Assembly: GCA_017550165.1 (NCBI GenBank)
Contig: JAFZQH010000013.1
Coordinates: 1 to 64,000 of the forward strand
DNA length: 64,000 nt
Direction: 5' to 3'
Source of the DNA: Lachnospiraceae bacterium
Lineage (GTDB): Bacteria; Bacillota; Clostridia; Lachnospirales; Lachnospiraceae
Position numbers and translations under genes: made by a program. This document shows, piece by piece, positions 10,201 to 18,603 of this stretch (its first letter is position 1; every line of letters begins with the position of its first letter). The notes below the pieces were generated by a model, which saw only the letters and a list, made by a program, of their open reading frames with translations, made no database searches and had not been told where the DNA came from.

Positions 10201-10453
10201 GCGAGAAGAGTTTCTCAACACCTTCGCAGTAGAAGGAGCATGCCTTCCACATGCCTGACAAGCCATATACCAATCCCAGAAATGCGCCGCCTCCCGGTCC
10301 GAGAAGCATGGCCGCTGCAAGGACAGGCACTATGGCAAAGGTCACCACTGCATCACCGATACTGATATTACCCAGCACCGAGTATGCAATAATAACCTCT
10401 GCTGCAGACAAGAGTGAGATTATATACAGACTTCCTCTCTTTGACTTGACCAT
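7229..10453 (-). CDS. Membrane hybrid histidine kinase/receiver with Arg in place of the phospho-acceptor His
   Basis: A 1074-residue protein. Residues 1-280 hold about eight membrane segments; the first four (to ~115), with AAAMLLGPGGGAFLGLVYGL and TRVLFGLVAGIIFR, read like an ECF-transporter S component (inference). A PAS domain follows at ~288-405 and two divergent PAS-like segments at ~420-670. The HisKA box is SRVSRDIRTPLNDIL at 701-715, in which the usual SHD is SRD: codon 705 (8339-8341) is CGC, Arg. The ATPase domain keeps the N box (MSNAIKF, Asn824), DNGVG (859-863) and GGAGIGLS (882-889). The C-terminal receiver keeps Asp996 in LMDIQMP. It may therefore act as a scaffold, trans-acting or regulated pseudokinase. 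The start is ATG with AAGGAT upstream; it lies 18 bases from uraA. Confidence 0.93.
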   Translation of the reverse strand: MVKSKRGSLYIISLLSAAEVIIAYSVLGNISIGDAVVTFAIVPVLAAAMLLGPGGGAFLGLVYGLSGMWKACSFYCEGVEKLFSPIDSGNAVYSVILAIGTRVLFGLVAGIIFRLTEKRIKEKNYRISVSASISMLVYTSVFYGLRLALFGDNILYSEDVLVTLLDFAINLTVAVVVLVLLRTWMDSEHMQSLFETMDQNNALDLLNKKLKFYVTAIISVIVVVACGLISWEFFNKTNAYFDHSTRRFTFYIMTTAQFYIAILMAVFILAVAVRYYAFFTLSESERTMSMINMIPGGVCILEADGTDLSIVFISDGIKDLLGVKRETNLALGSNDPFDYCHPEDVETIKEQLAVFDPKKNDFEVSFRISNRVKGFIWVTFRAYMGQRIGNKLRFYGVILDSDNQIRRKTELEQRYLEGQLSNEVVAIDAVMSFRINLSKNTCDLDICNLDEDVPWTEDIDTVDMLFKRASERNTGMDSMLGYKKLFDRKKMMEEFGVGKSSFKYEHNFLVTDTSVRWVESRASLYINPDNNDIEGYLSIRDIDDQKNTKIINERILAGVFEYVELINIEDDSVKIFMTKYPERFGTNMEGLTYTRILEHHMYKVVSNVDVDEIRRRLSLATITRELERKSIYTCAFTITDKGIDSRKMFQFQYLDRFHKRIIFTQSDITDVYTEGKYKDDILKDAVKETEMVRAEHADFVSRVSRDIRTPLNDILGLSHIAMQDDNIERVREYLGKINMLGEVLRSIADDIAETDKGDNKRMYSELHFGPCSLSSCLAGVIVMFNPQMEEKNQLFIYNPGSFMDIPLSMDKSKVRQVLGILMSNAIKFTPNDGKIWMTIEQKVNKEHDNAIFTRFMIKDNGVGMTDEFLTRAFEPFAVESSGGAGIGLSVAKRLVDTMEGKIYLHSQKNVGTEAVVELEFKEAHYEPLAEDESDASFDLTGRKILLVEDNIINSEMAVILLEQAGLMVDVAENGLRAVERFLDMPSRPRYDAILMDIQMPVMDGIKATQSIRALGADYTDRVPIIAMTANAFSADIDEAMEAGMNAYITKPINPKELFKLLDEHIKKSGIVVED

Positions 10454-10471
10454 AGAATCAATCCTTTTTAA

Positions 10472-11749
10472 TTACTTCTCACCGGACAGAACATCATCAT
10501 CCCCGACCGGCAGTATAAGTGCCAAAAGCATTCCGATAACTGCTGCCAGAGCCAGACCTGAAATGGTAACAGTCTCTGTAACGGGAATGGAATCGCAACC
10601 TATACCTACAACAAATATCAGGGCTGCTATCATAAGGTTCCTGCTGTTTCCGAAATTCAGTCGTGAGTTAATGAGGATCCTTACACCCACTGCGGAGATC
10701 ATACCGTAGAGTATGATACTTATGCCTCCTGTAACAGGTCCGGGGATGCAGGATATAAATCCTCCTATCTTACCGAAGATGCCCATGATGATGGCAATGA
10801 CCGCAGCGATCCTTATAACCGAGGGATCGTAGTTCTTGGTAACTGCCAGGACACCTGTGTTCTCACCGTAAGTGGTATTGGCCGGTCCGCCCAGAAGTCC
10901 TGCAAGAGCTGTAGCGATACCGTCTCCTGCGATAGTCCTGTGAATACCGGGATCAACCATGAAATTCTGACCGCATACCGCACTGTTGGTGGTTATGTCA
11001 CCCACATGTTCTATCAAAGTAACGAATGCGATGGGGGCAACCGCAAGTATGGCATCTGCCTTGAATGTGGGAAGACATGTAAGCTGCGCCAGAACATCCG
11101 CATCCATAAATGAGAAGAAGTGAGCATTTGCCACATTGGTAAAATCACAGAATCCCATGGGTATGCAAATGAAGAATCCCACTATTATCGCAAACAATAT
11201 AGGCATAAGATTGACAATGCCCTTGGTATATACCGAAACGATGATGGCAGTCGCCACAACCAGCAGCGTTACCAAACATGCCATAAGCGAGAACTCTCCG
11301 TTCCAGTATAATGCATTGCTTATTGCCGAACCGCTTAAGCGAAGGCCGATCACTATGATGATGGGGCCCGTAACGATAGGCGGCAGCAGTCTGTTGATCT
11401 TGTCATATCCCACCAGCTTGATAAGCAGGGCAAACAGGACATATATAAGACCCGCAACGATCAATGCTCCTTTAAGGGCAGACAACTTCTCCAGAAAACC
11501 CGGATCTCCCATCTTGCTGCCTCCCAGCACTGAGATGATCCCTCCCATAAAGGCGAAGCTGGATCCCAAAAAAACAGGTACCTTCTTTTTCGTTATAAAG
11601 TGAAAAACCAAAGTACCTAATCCCGCACAAAAAAGTGTAATACTGGTATTAAGCCCTGTCAGTGCGGGAACCAGCACAGTAGCACCGAACATTGCCAGTA
11701 CGTGCTGTACTCCCAGTATCAGCTTTTGGCTGACTGTCTTCTCTTCCAT
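10472..11749 (-). CDS. uraA: Uracil permease, NCS2 family
   Basis: A 425-residue transporter with about 12-14 membrane segments. The N-terminus QKLILGVQHVLAMFGATVLV and the region PVFLGSSFAFMGG are typical of UraA/PyrP uracil:proton symporters, as is NTTYGENTGVLAVTKNYDP, which contains the conserved Glu of the substrate site region. It imports uracil for pyrimidine salvage. It is flanked by signalling and wall-hydrolase genes rather than by pyr genes, and no PyrR-type leader can fit into the 33-base gap upstream. Xanthine or another nucleobase is a possible substrate, but the resemblance is closest to uracil permeases. Confidence 0.92.
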   Translation of the reverse strand: MEEKTVSQKLILGVQHVLAMFGATVLVPALTGLNTSITLFCAGLGTLVFHFITKKKVPVFLGSSFAFMGGIISVLGGSKMGDPGFLEKLSALKGALIVAGLIYVLFALLIKLVGYDKINRLLPPIVTGPIIIVIGLRLSGSAISNALYWNGEFSLMACLVTLLVVATAIIVSVYTKGIVNLMPILFAIIVGFFICIPMGFCDFTNVANAHFFSFMDADVLAQLTCLPTFKADAILAVAPIAFVTLIEHVGDITTNSAVCGQNFMVDPGIHRTIAGDGIATALAGLLGGPANTTYGENTGVLAVTKNYDPSVIRIAAVIAIIMGIFGKIGGFISCIPGPVTGGISIILYGMISAVGVRILINSRLNFGNSRNLMIAALIFVVGIGCDSIPVTETVTISGLALAAVIGMLLALILPVGDDDVLSGEK

Positions 11750-11782
11750 TACTCTCTCCTCCTGAATACTCTATGCTTTCTT

Positions 11783-13048
11783 TTATGCGTTAAAAAATAC
11801 TACTTTTCCGATCACAATACCCTCTATACCTGTGCTTGCAAGCTTAAAGCCTATGGCATCACCCACATTCGAGTTACCGGCAAGTGCCCAGTCAGCTGCG
11901 GAATAGCAGGCCGAGGGAGCTCCATTGGCCAGAGCCAGCATAAATTTGGAGGTAGTACCGTCAGATGTCATCTCCCAGGTAGGAGCAAACTGCATATTCT
12001 GGAAAAGCACTGCCTGAACGGTATTAGGATACCTTGTACTCTTAAGCCTGTTAACGATAACGCTGGCAACGCCCTTCTTTTCTTCCATTCCTTCTGCCCC
12101 GACCTCGCACCATATCATGGCAGCGATCATATCGCGGTCACTGGCTCCGACACTTACACTGTCTGTCTTGGTCACCTTCTGCTCGGTGGTCTGTTCACCC
12201 TTGGTACCACCGGTGGTACCTATCTCTTTATCTGCGATAAGGATCTCTTTCTCCAGGGCTTTGATCCTTGCAGCTGAAACGGCTATCTCATCCTCCTTGT
12301 CCCGGATAGATTCTTCCTGGTCACGGATGGTGGCATCCTGTTCCCGTATTGTCTGTTTTGCTTCTTCAATGCTGTTCCTTGCCTGGGCCAGCTTATTATT
12401 GGCATCGGCGCTTAAGACCTTAAGATCTGACTCGTCCTGCTCTAATTTCTGTTTAAGCCCGTTGATCTCAAGAACCTTCCCTTTAAATGCCTCCAAAAGA
12501 GCCTTGTCTGATTCAAGAACTTTGGATACATACTGGGTCCTGTTGATCATCTCGGAGATGCTTCTGGATTCGAGGATGACCTCGATATACCCGGTGGTTC
12601 CCTTCTCGTAGATGAACTTGAACCGCTTCTTCATGTTCTCATACTGGAGCTTGACCTGCTCCTCTGCGGATTTAAGCTCTTGGGCGGTATCGGAAACCTC
12701 CTGACGTTTATCTTCATACTTTTGCTGTGCTGAGGCAGCCTCCGTATTAAGATCGATGGCCCTTTTATTAACCTCTGAAAGGTATGCTTCCGTCTCTTTT
12801 TTCTGTTGCTCGGTCTCCTGCTTTTCTCTCTCGGTCCGGGCCTTTTCCTCCTCCATCTCCTTCTTTCTCTTCTCTTCAGCAGCCTTGGATTCTTCAGCCT
12901 CTTTCTTGCGCTGCTCGGCCGACTTGGAGGAGCTTGAAGGTTCTGCCGCCGTATATCTTGTATAGCATGTAAAGCTAAGGGCAAAAACCGTCAGGGCTAT
13001 CACTATGAACTTTAAGTCAAAGAATCCTCTTCTCTTCATCGCTTTCAC
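11783..13048 (-). CDS. Exported coiled-coil protein with SleB-type cell-wall hydrolase domain
   Basis: A 421-residue protein. The N-terminus FFDLKFIVIALTVFALSFTC is a signal peptide or anchor. Residues ~35-265 are strongly charged heptad sequence (long coiled coil) resembling the N-terminal regulatory part of PcsB/CwlO-type hydrolases. Residues ~300-421 are a Hydrolase_2/SleB domain: RDMIAAMIWCEVGAEG with the probable catalytic Glu, then KKGVASVIVNRLKS and QFAPTWE. SleB-type enzymes cut the glycan strands of peptidoglycan. GTG at 13048 overlaps the upstream stop codon (GTGA); an ATG three codons later is an alternative. The overlap ties expression to the upstream GGDEF-kinase gene. A role in division or wall turnover is as likely as spore germination. 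Confidence 0.88.
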   Translation of the reverse strand: MKAMKRRGFFDLKFIVIALTVFALSFTCYTRYTAAEPSSSSKSAEQRKKEAEESKAAEEKRKKEMEEEKARTEREKQETEQQKKETEAYLSEVNKRAIDLNTEAASAQQKYEDKRQEVSDTAQELKSAEEQVKLQYENMKKRFKFIYEKGTTGYIEVILESRSISEMINRTQYVSKVLESDKALLEAFKGKVLEINGLKQKLEQDESDLKVLSADANNKLAQARNSIEEAKQTIREQDATIRDQEESIRDKEDEIAVSAARIKALEKEILIADKEIGTTGGTKGEQTTEQKVTKTDSVSVGASDRDMIAAMIWCEVGAEGMEEKKGVASVIVNRLKSTRYPNTVQAVLFQNMQFAPTWEMTSDGTTSKFMLALANGAPSACYSAADWALAGNSNVGDAIGFKLASTGIEGIVIGKVVFFNA

Positions 13049-15279
13049 TCATCCGGGAATAATTGTCTCTTTAAGGTATGATACAACTTGTTTATATCTA
13101 TGGGCTTGGAGAGATGACCGTTCATACCTGTCTGCAGCGATCTCTCCATATCATCGTCAAATGCGTTGGCCGTCATGGCATAGATGGGCACCGTAGAGGA
13201 ATCCTCCTTACCCATGGCACGGATGAAGTTGGTAGCCTCCAATCCGTTCATTACCGGCATACGGATATCCATCAGGATAATATCATAGTAGTAGGGCGGC
13301 ATTGAAGCGTATTTTAAAACTGCCTTCTTGCCGTTTTCCGCCTCTTCCACCTCGAATCCCACGTCTTCCAGCAATGTCCTTGCTATCTCGGCATTAAGCT
13401 CATTATCCTCTACAAGAAGGACACGTTTCCCCGTGAAATCATAGTTCTCGCTCACGGTCGTCTCCATAGTCTCAAGTTCCTGTGTAGGATCGACCAGCAT
13501 CTTAATGGAGAAAGGAACATCAAAGTAAAATGTGGATCCTTTGCCCTCCTCGGATTCAACCTTTAAGATACCGTTCATGCTCCTGACCAAATGGCTGCTT
13601 ATGGAAAGTCCCAGCCCGGAACCGCCGTATTTATTGCTTATGGCGGAATCTGCCTGTTCAAAGGCATTGAATATCTTCACCAGATTGGAAGATTTGATAC
13701 CGATACCCGTATCCTTGACGGCAAAATATACCCGGATCATGTCCTCTTCCTGCAGGGTCTGCTTAACGATAAGCTTGACCTCTCCACCCTCGGGAGTGAA
13801 CTTAATGGCATTGCTTAACAGATTCATGAGAACCTGCCTGATCTTAGTGGGATCTCCCATGATCATCTCATTTTTGAGGACAATATCCGTAGTGAAATTG
13901 ATCTTTTCATCCTCTGCCTGAGTCTTATTCAGTCTGACCACCTCATTTACAAGTTCGAGGAGGTTCATGGGTTCTTCCTTAATGGTGATCTTTCCGTTCT
14001 GTATCTTGGATACGTCCAGGATATCATTTATAAGGGAAAGCAGATACTTCGACGATGAATCGATCTTCTTTAGACAGTCAAGTACCTTCTCCTTATCGTC
14101 CACAACGTTCATTGCGATATTGGTCATTCCTATGATGGCATTCATGGGTGTCCTGATATCGTGGGACATTTTCGAGAGGAAATTGATCTTGGCCGAATTG
14201 GCATAATCCGACTTGATCTTCAGCATATTCATGGAGATGATCTTGGAAAGCGCCTTCAGATCAGATATTATCTCGTCAGTGAATTCATAATCCGGATCAT
14301 CGGATTCATAACAGATGGCGCCTTTATAAATGCCGTTCTCAAATATTCCCCTGACAAGAAAATGTTTCAGATAATAATCCGTAAAGATCATCTGATTGTA
14401 ATCCCTGGTCTCGGGAATACTTATATCCTTATCGGTAAATATACCTTCCTCGTTAAAACAAAGGATAAACTCTCCGAAGTCCTCTTCGCTCGAGATGTAT
14501 TCAATCTTCTGATTCTTTGCCGCAAGCTCCGGAGTCCGAAACCAGGCCGCGTCAACAGATGTAGTCTGGGATTCTTCATTTACGAATACAAGCTTGATAT
14601 CGTCCAGGTTATACCTTTTTCCTATCTTTGCTATAAGCTTGTTCAGGTTGTCCTCTATATCATCATAGCGGTCAAATATCTCAAATGCATAGGAGAGGAT
14701 ATCCCTGCCGTCTATGGTGGTGCTCTCTTTTCTGGCGGCAGGATCGGATGAGGCATCGGCTTCCGCCTCATTCAGGATGTCCGTGAGGTCATCCGAGAAT
14801 TCCACGTACCATGCCGTATTATTCTTGCCGTATTTCTTGATATTCTGCAATGTTCTGTCCGCATTGCGATAAAGATCAGCGTAAGAACCTGCACAATCAG
14901 TTCCTACAACACCGATGCTGCATGATACCTCAACGTTCAGATCCACTGACAGTTCATCCAGTTTGGAATAAAGGGTATTAAGACGGGTGTTGGTATCTTT
15001 AACAGAGGTGTTGACCATGAACAGGATGAATTCGTCGCTGCCGAAGCGAATGAGGATATCGTCTTTGGAGGATATCTGCACAAGGGCCATCAGGAATCTG
15101 TCAAGAACCTGATCTCCCATCTGGTATCCGTAGGAAATATTGATCTGCTTGAAATCATCAAAATCAATAAGCGACAATGAACAGAATTCATCCTCCCCAC
15201 GCTTCTCCAGATATTCATCTATTAATTTAGAACCCTCTTCAGGCTCATAATACAGATTCTTCTTAGTGAAAACCGGCAT
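13045..15279 (-). CDS. GGDEF-like / histidine kinase / receiver hybrid signalling protein
   Basis: A 744-residue cytoplasmic protein with no membrane segment. Residues 1-165 are a GGDEF-type domain with SLIDFDDFKQIN and the signature changed to GSDEF (80-84). Residues ~195-355 look GAF-like. The HisKA box MSHDIRTPMNAIIGM has the phospho-acceptor His373. The ATPase motifs are LLSNAIKF, DTGIGI and GGSGLGLS (552-559). The receiver has Asp671 in LMDIRMP. Unlike the hybrid kinase at 7229-10453, this one looks catalytically complete. Whether GSDEF makes cyclic di-GMP or only binds GTP cannot be told by eye. The start is ATG with GGGGG/GAGG upstream. It is the first gene of the leftward run. Confidence 0.93.
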   Translation of the reverse strand: MPVFTKKNLYYEPEEGSKLIDEYLEKRGEDEFCSLSLIDFDDFKQINISYGYQMGDQVLDRFLMALVQISSKDDILIRFGSDEFILFMVNTSVKDTNTRLNTLYSKLDELSVDLNVEVSCSIGVVGTDCAGSYADLYRNADRTLQNIKKYGKNNTAWYVEFSDDLTDILNEAEADASSDPAARKESTTIDGRDILSYAFEIFDRYDDIEDNLNKLIAKIGKRYNLDDIKLVFVNEESQTTSVDAAWFRTPELAAKNQKIEYISSEEDFGEFILCFNEEGIFTDKDISIPETRDYNQMIFTDYYLKHFLVRGIFENGIYKGAICYESDDPDYEFTDEIISDLKALSKIISMNMLKIKSDYANSAKINFLSKMSHDIRTPMNAIIGMTNIAMNVVDDKEKVLDCLKKIDSSSKYLLSLINDILDVSKIQNGKITIKEEPMNLLELVNEVVRLNKTQAEDEKINFTTDIVLKNEMIMGDPTKIRQVLMNLLSNAIKFTPEGGEVKLIVKQTLQEEDMIRVYFAVKDTGIGIKSSNLVKIFNAFEQADSAISNKYGGSGLGLSISSHLVRSMNGILKVESEEGKGSTFYFDVPFSIKMLVDPTQELETMETTVSENYDFTGKRVLLVEDNELNAEIARTLLEDVGFEVEEAENGKKAVLKYASMPPYYYDIILMDIRMPVMNGLEATNFIRAMGKEDSSTVPIYAMTANAFDDDMERSLQTGMNGHLSKPIDINKLYHTLKRQLFPDE

Positions 15280-15347
15280 CCTCGTACCCCCTTCATCTGC
15301 ACATAATCAATCATCTTATTATACACTATTCTGTCAAGCAATTCCAC

Positions 15348-15378
15348 AAAAAAAATGAGGAGGCAGTTGCCTGCCTCC
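15348..15378 (-). terminator. Rho-independent terminator of the CoA-transferase-EtfA operon
   Basis: A perfect 8-bp stem (GGAGGCAG at 15359-15366, CTGCCTCC at 15371-15378) with a TTGC loop, followed on the minus strand by eight T residues (15348-15355). It lies 12 bases beyond the etfA stop. Confidence 0.93.
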
Positions 15379-15390
15379 TTATGAAAAGTC

Positions 15391-16572
15391 TTACGGAAGT
15401 GCTGCGATGATCTCGGGGATTACCTTGAAGAGGTCGCCCACGATACCGTAATCAGCTACTTCGAATATGGGTGCTGTCTCGTTCTTGTTGATAGCAATGA
15501 TGATATCCGAGGTCTGCATTCCGGCTACGTGCTGGATAGCTCCGGAGATACCGCATGCGAAGTAAATATTAGGCTTAACGGTGGTTCCGGTCTGGCCTAC
15601 CTGACGGGAATGATCGATCCAGCCTGAATCAACTGCTGCTCTTGATGCTGCAACAACACCGCCCGGGAACTTGTCAGCCAGCTTCTGGAGAAGTTCAAAT
15701 CCTTCCGGACCACCTACTCCCATACCACCTGCAACGATAACCTTTGCATCTGTAAGGGATACCTGGTCTCCTGCTGTCTTAACGATCTTAAGAACCTTGG
15801 TCCTGATATCGTTCTTGCCGAACTTAACCTTCAGGTTGATAACTTTGCCCTTCTTCTTCTTATCCGGAGCAGCTTTCTGCATAACGCCGGGACGAACTGT
15901 GGACATCTGAGGTCTTGTCTTGGGGCAAACGATGGTAGCCATAAGGTTACCGCCGAATGCGGGACGTGTCTGCTTGATCTTCTTATCCTCGGGATCTATC
16001 TCAAGTTTTGTACAGTCAGCTGTCAGACCTGTCTGAGCCTTAACTGCAAGGCAGGGAGCCAGGTCACGGCCGATATGTGTAGCACCATAGAGAACGATCT
16101 CCGGTTTATATTTCTCGATAGCATCATTGATAACCTTTGCATAAGCATCAGTTCTGTAATCCTTAAGCTCAGGATCTTCTGCCAGATAAACCTTGTCAGC
16201 ACCGTATGCGATAAGGTCTTTTGTAAGCTTCTCAACCTTGTCTCCAAGGAGGATAGCACAAAGCTCTGTTCCGATATCATCAGCCAACTTACGTCCCTCT
16301 CCCAGAAGTTCAAATACAACGGGAGTGATCTTGCCCTTACGCTGCTCAGCAAATACCCAAACGCCCTTGTATGCGCTTAAGTCAACCTTGGTCTCGTCCT
16401 TATCCTGCTCGATGGCACCGAACTTACAGGACTCTACGCACTGTCCGCAGCCTGTACATTTGCTTTCGTCGATGATCGCAAGTTTTTTCTCGATTGTTAC
16501 GGCTTCAAAGGGGCAAACTTTCTTACATTTGCTACAGCCTTTACATTTTTCTTTTATAACTCTAACTGCCAT
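15391..16572 (-). CDS. etfA: Electron-transfer flavoprotein alpha subunit with N-terminal 2[4Fe-4S] domain (CarE-like)
   Basis: A 393-residue protein. Residues 1-55 carry two CxxCxxCxxxC ferredoxin motifs (Cys10, 13, 16, 20 and Cys39, 42, 45, 49), fused to a full EtfA. The C-terminal FAD-binding region is intact ([20 protein letters not shown] and [10 protein letters not shown]). EtfA and EtfB form the heterodimer that passes electrons to an acyl-CoA dehydrogenase. The extra clusters are a known feature of CarE of the A. woodii caffeyl-CoA reductase and of some other clostridial Etfs, and fit electron input from or output to ferredoxin. It is the last gene of the five-gene operon, 19 bases after etfB, with a strong terminator just downstream. 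Confidence 0.95.
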   Translation of the reverse strand: MAVRVIKEKCKGCSKCKKVCPFEAVTIEKKLAIIDESKCTGCGQCVESCKFGAIEQDKDETKVDLSAYKGVWVFAEQRKGKITPVVFELLGEGRKLADDIGTELCAILLGDKVEKLTKDLIAYGADKVYLAEDPELKDYRTDAYAKVINDAIEKYKPEIVLYGATHIGRDLAPCLAVKAQTGLTADCTKLEIDPEDKKIKQTRPAFGGNLMATIVCPKTRPQMSTVRPGVMQKAAPDKKKKGKVINLKVKFGKNDIRTKVLKIVKTAGDQVSLTDAKVIVAGGMGVGGPEGFELLQKLADKFPGGVVAASRAAVDSGWIDHSRQVGQTGTTVKPNIYFACGISGAIQHVAGMQTSDIIIAINKNETAPIFEVADYGIVGDLFKVIPEIIAALP

Positions 16573-16591
16573 GTTCTGCTCTCTCTCCTTT

Positions 16592-17383
16592 CTAAATTGC
16601 GTGCTTCTCTTTTAATCTGTCAACCAACGTAGCTGCCATCTTCTGAGCTGTTCCGGAAAGCATCTCTCCCTTGCCCTTTGGAGGCGGGGTAAATGAACGG
16701 AATACCTGTGTGGGTGAAGCATTCAGCCCGCAATCAGCCGGATCGAGCTTAACAGCCTTATGATCCCATACTGTGATATCTTTCTTGTATGCATTCATAA
16801 TGCCGGCAATAGTCATGTATCTGGGCTCGTTAAGTTCCTTAACTGCTGTAAGGAGGCAGGGAAGCTGGATCTCGATCACTTCGTATCCATCCTCGAGCAT
16901 TCTCTTAACTTCTGCCTTCTTGCCTTTGTCTTTGATCTTAATGTCTTCAACGTATGTTACAACGGGAAGTCCAAGTCTGAAAGCAACCTGGGGTCCAACC
17001 TGCGCTGTATCACCATCGATAGCCTGACGGCCTGCAAGTACCAGATCGATCTTGCCAAGCTTCTTGATGCCGGCAGCGATTGTTGTGGATGTAGCGCATG
17101 TATCAGCGCCGCCGAAAGCACGGTCAGAAAGCAGATAAGCCTCATCTGCACCCATGGCAAGGCACTCTCTTAACATATCCTCTGCCTGCGGGGGTCCCAT
17201 TGTGATAACGATAACTTCTGTCTTCTTGTCTTTGTCTTTTAACTGCAGGGCTGCCTCTAAAGCATTGGCATCATCGGGATTTAAAATGCTTGGCACGCCT
17301 TCTCTTATCAATGTTCCTTTAACAGGGTCTATTCTAACTTCATTTGTGTCAGGTACCTGTTTTACACATACTGCTATTCTCAT
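16592..17383 (-). CDS. etfB: Electron-transfer flavoprotein beta subunit (CarD-like)
   Basis: A 263-residue EtfB of normal length. [20 protein letters not shown], the [21 protein letters not shown] segment and the [19 protein letters not shown] segment are characteristic and include the nucleotide-binding part of bifurcating-type EtfBs. It pairs with the ferredoxin-EtfA gene 19 bases downstream and with the acyl-CoA dehydrogenase gene 23 bases upstream. In the related Car and Bcd complexes EtfB holds the flavin that splits electron pairs from NADH, one electron going to ferredoxin and one to the enoyl-CoA. Whether this complex bifurcates is inferred from family and context. Confidence 0.95.
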   Translation of the reverse strand: MRIAVCVKQVPDTNEVRIDPVKGTLIREGVPSILNPDDANALEAALQLKDKDKKTEVIVITMGPPQAEDMLRECLAMGADEAYLLSDRAFGGADTCATSTTIAAGIKKLGKIDLVLAGRQAIDGDTAQVGPQVAFRLGLPVVTYVEDIKIKDKGKKAEVKRMLEDGYEVIEIQLPCLLTAVKELNEPRYMTIAGIMNAYKKDITVWDHKAVKLDPADCGLNASPTQVFRSFTPPPKGKGEMLSGTAQKMAATLVDRLKEKHAI

Positions 17384-17406
17384 CTATGATAGTCTCCTTT
17401 CTTCCA

Positions 17407-18543
17407 TTACTTAAGCAAATGTCCTGAGATAACCATCTGCTGTACCTGGGATGTTCCTTCGTAAATGGTGAATACACGGCAGTCTCTGTACATTCTCTCT
17501 ACCTTGTATTCCTTTACGAATCCGTAACCACCATGGATCTGGACTGCCTTAGCAGCGATCTCGTTACAAACCTCAGCAGCATAATACTTAGCCATTGAGG
17601 AAGCCATGGAAGCGTTCTGCTTAGTATCCATAAGCCATGCTGCCTTGTATACAAGCTGCTTAGCTGCTTCAAGCTTGGTAGCCATGTCAGCCAGCATAAA
17701 GCTGATAGCCTGGAATTTAGCGATAGGTCTTCCGAACTGCTTTCTTTCCTTAGCAAACTTGACTGCCTCGTCAAGACAACCCTGAGCAACACCGATGGAC
17801 TGGGAAGCAACACCGAGACGTCCTACATCCAGGGTCTTCATGGCGTTGATAAATCCCTTGTTGAGCTCACCAAGTAAGTTCTCCTTGGGAACCTTAACAT
17901 CTTCAAGGATGATATCAGATGTAGCACATCCGATGATACCCATCTTGTTCTCCGGCTTACCGCAGGATACGCCTTTGGACTTCATATCAACGATAAATGC
18001 TGAGATACCCTTTGTTCCCTTGGTAAGGTCTGTCTTAGCGTAGATAACCGCAAAGTCAGCCAGGGGAGCACCCGTAATGAAGCATTTTCTTCCGTTTAAC
18101 AACCAGTATTTGCCCTTATCTTCTGCAATGGTCTGCATTCCGCCGGCATCTGAACCTGCGCCGGGCTCTGTAAGAGCAAATGCCATAAACTTCTCACCGG
18201 AGATAACCGGCTTTAAGTATTTGTCGAGCTGCTCATCCGTTCCTGATAAAAGAAGGGGGCCGCCACCGAGGGAGTTGGGTGATGAAACGTATACGCTTGC
18301 AACGCCGCTGACTCTTGCGATCTCTTCCATAACCAGTACATAGGAACGATGATCTGCTCCTGATCCGCCGAGTTCCTGGGGGATCTTGATCCCGAAGAAT
18401 CCTGCGGCTGCCATCTTGTTAAGGATCTCCTTGGGGAATTCGCCTGTGGCTTCAACCTCATCCAAGATGTCACTAGTCAATTCTGTTTCAGCAAATTTTC
18501 TTGCTAACTGTCTGATCAATTCATGTTTTTTCTCGAAAAACAT
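17407..18543 (-). CDS. Acyl-CoA dehydrogenase / enoyl-CoA reductase (CarC-like)
   Basis: A 378-residue flavoprotein of the short/medium-chain acyl-CoA dehydrogenase family. Visible motifs are MAFALTEPGAGSDAGG (FAD/substrate loop), KCFITGAPLADFAV, and the C-terminal YEGTSQVQ, whose Glu (~362) is at the catalytic-base position of butyryl-CoA dehydrogenase. I place the start at the ATG at 18543, because AGGAGG lies seven bases before it; the frame is open six codons further but lacks a good site. Beside etfBA it most likely works in the reductive direction on an enoyl-CoA. The CoA ligase and CoA-transferase upstream argue for an exogenous acid such as a hydroxycinnamate rather than crotonate, since no thl/hbd/crt genes are present. 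Confidence 0.93.
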   Translation of the reverse strand: MFFEKKHELIRQLARKFAETELTSDILDEVEATGEFPKEILNKMAAAGFFGIKIPQELGGSGADHRSYVLVMEEIARVSGVASVYVSSPNSLGGGPLLLSGTDEQLDKYLKPVISGEKFMAFALTEPGAGSDAGGMQTIAEDKGKYWLLNGRKCFITGAPLADFAVIYAKTDLTKGTKGISAFIVDMKSKGVSCGKPENKMGIIGCATSDIILEDVKVPKENLLGELNKGFINAMKTLDVGRLGVASQSIGVAQGCLDEAVKFAKERKQFGRPIAKFQAISFMLADMATKLEAAKQLVYKAAWLMDTKQNASMASSMAKYYAAEVCNEIAAKAVQIHGGYGFVKEYKVERMYRDCRVFTIYEGTSQVQQMVISGHLLK

Positions 18544-18603
18544 CCTATTTCCTCCTGTCATTTTTGTTTATTAATCTCAATCTCCTTGAGAATAGATTAC
18601 AGA

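Noticed and set aside
11750-11782. Possible pyrimidine attenuator or riboswitch before the uracil permease
   Set aside because: Only 33 bases separate the genes and no hairpin or anti-terminator pair is visible.
12631-12984. Arg/Lys-rich minus-strand frame inside the coiled-coil hydrolase gene
   Set aside because: It is a shifted frame of the Glu/Lys-rich coiled coil; such repeats commonly leave all frames open.
15391-18543. Butyrate pathway (bcd-etfBA)
   Set aside because: thl, hbd and crt are absent, a CoA ligase and CoA-transferase precede it, EtfA has extra clusters and the regulator is PadR-like; the Car-type reading fits better, though a butyryl-CoA role is not excluded.
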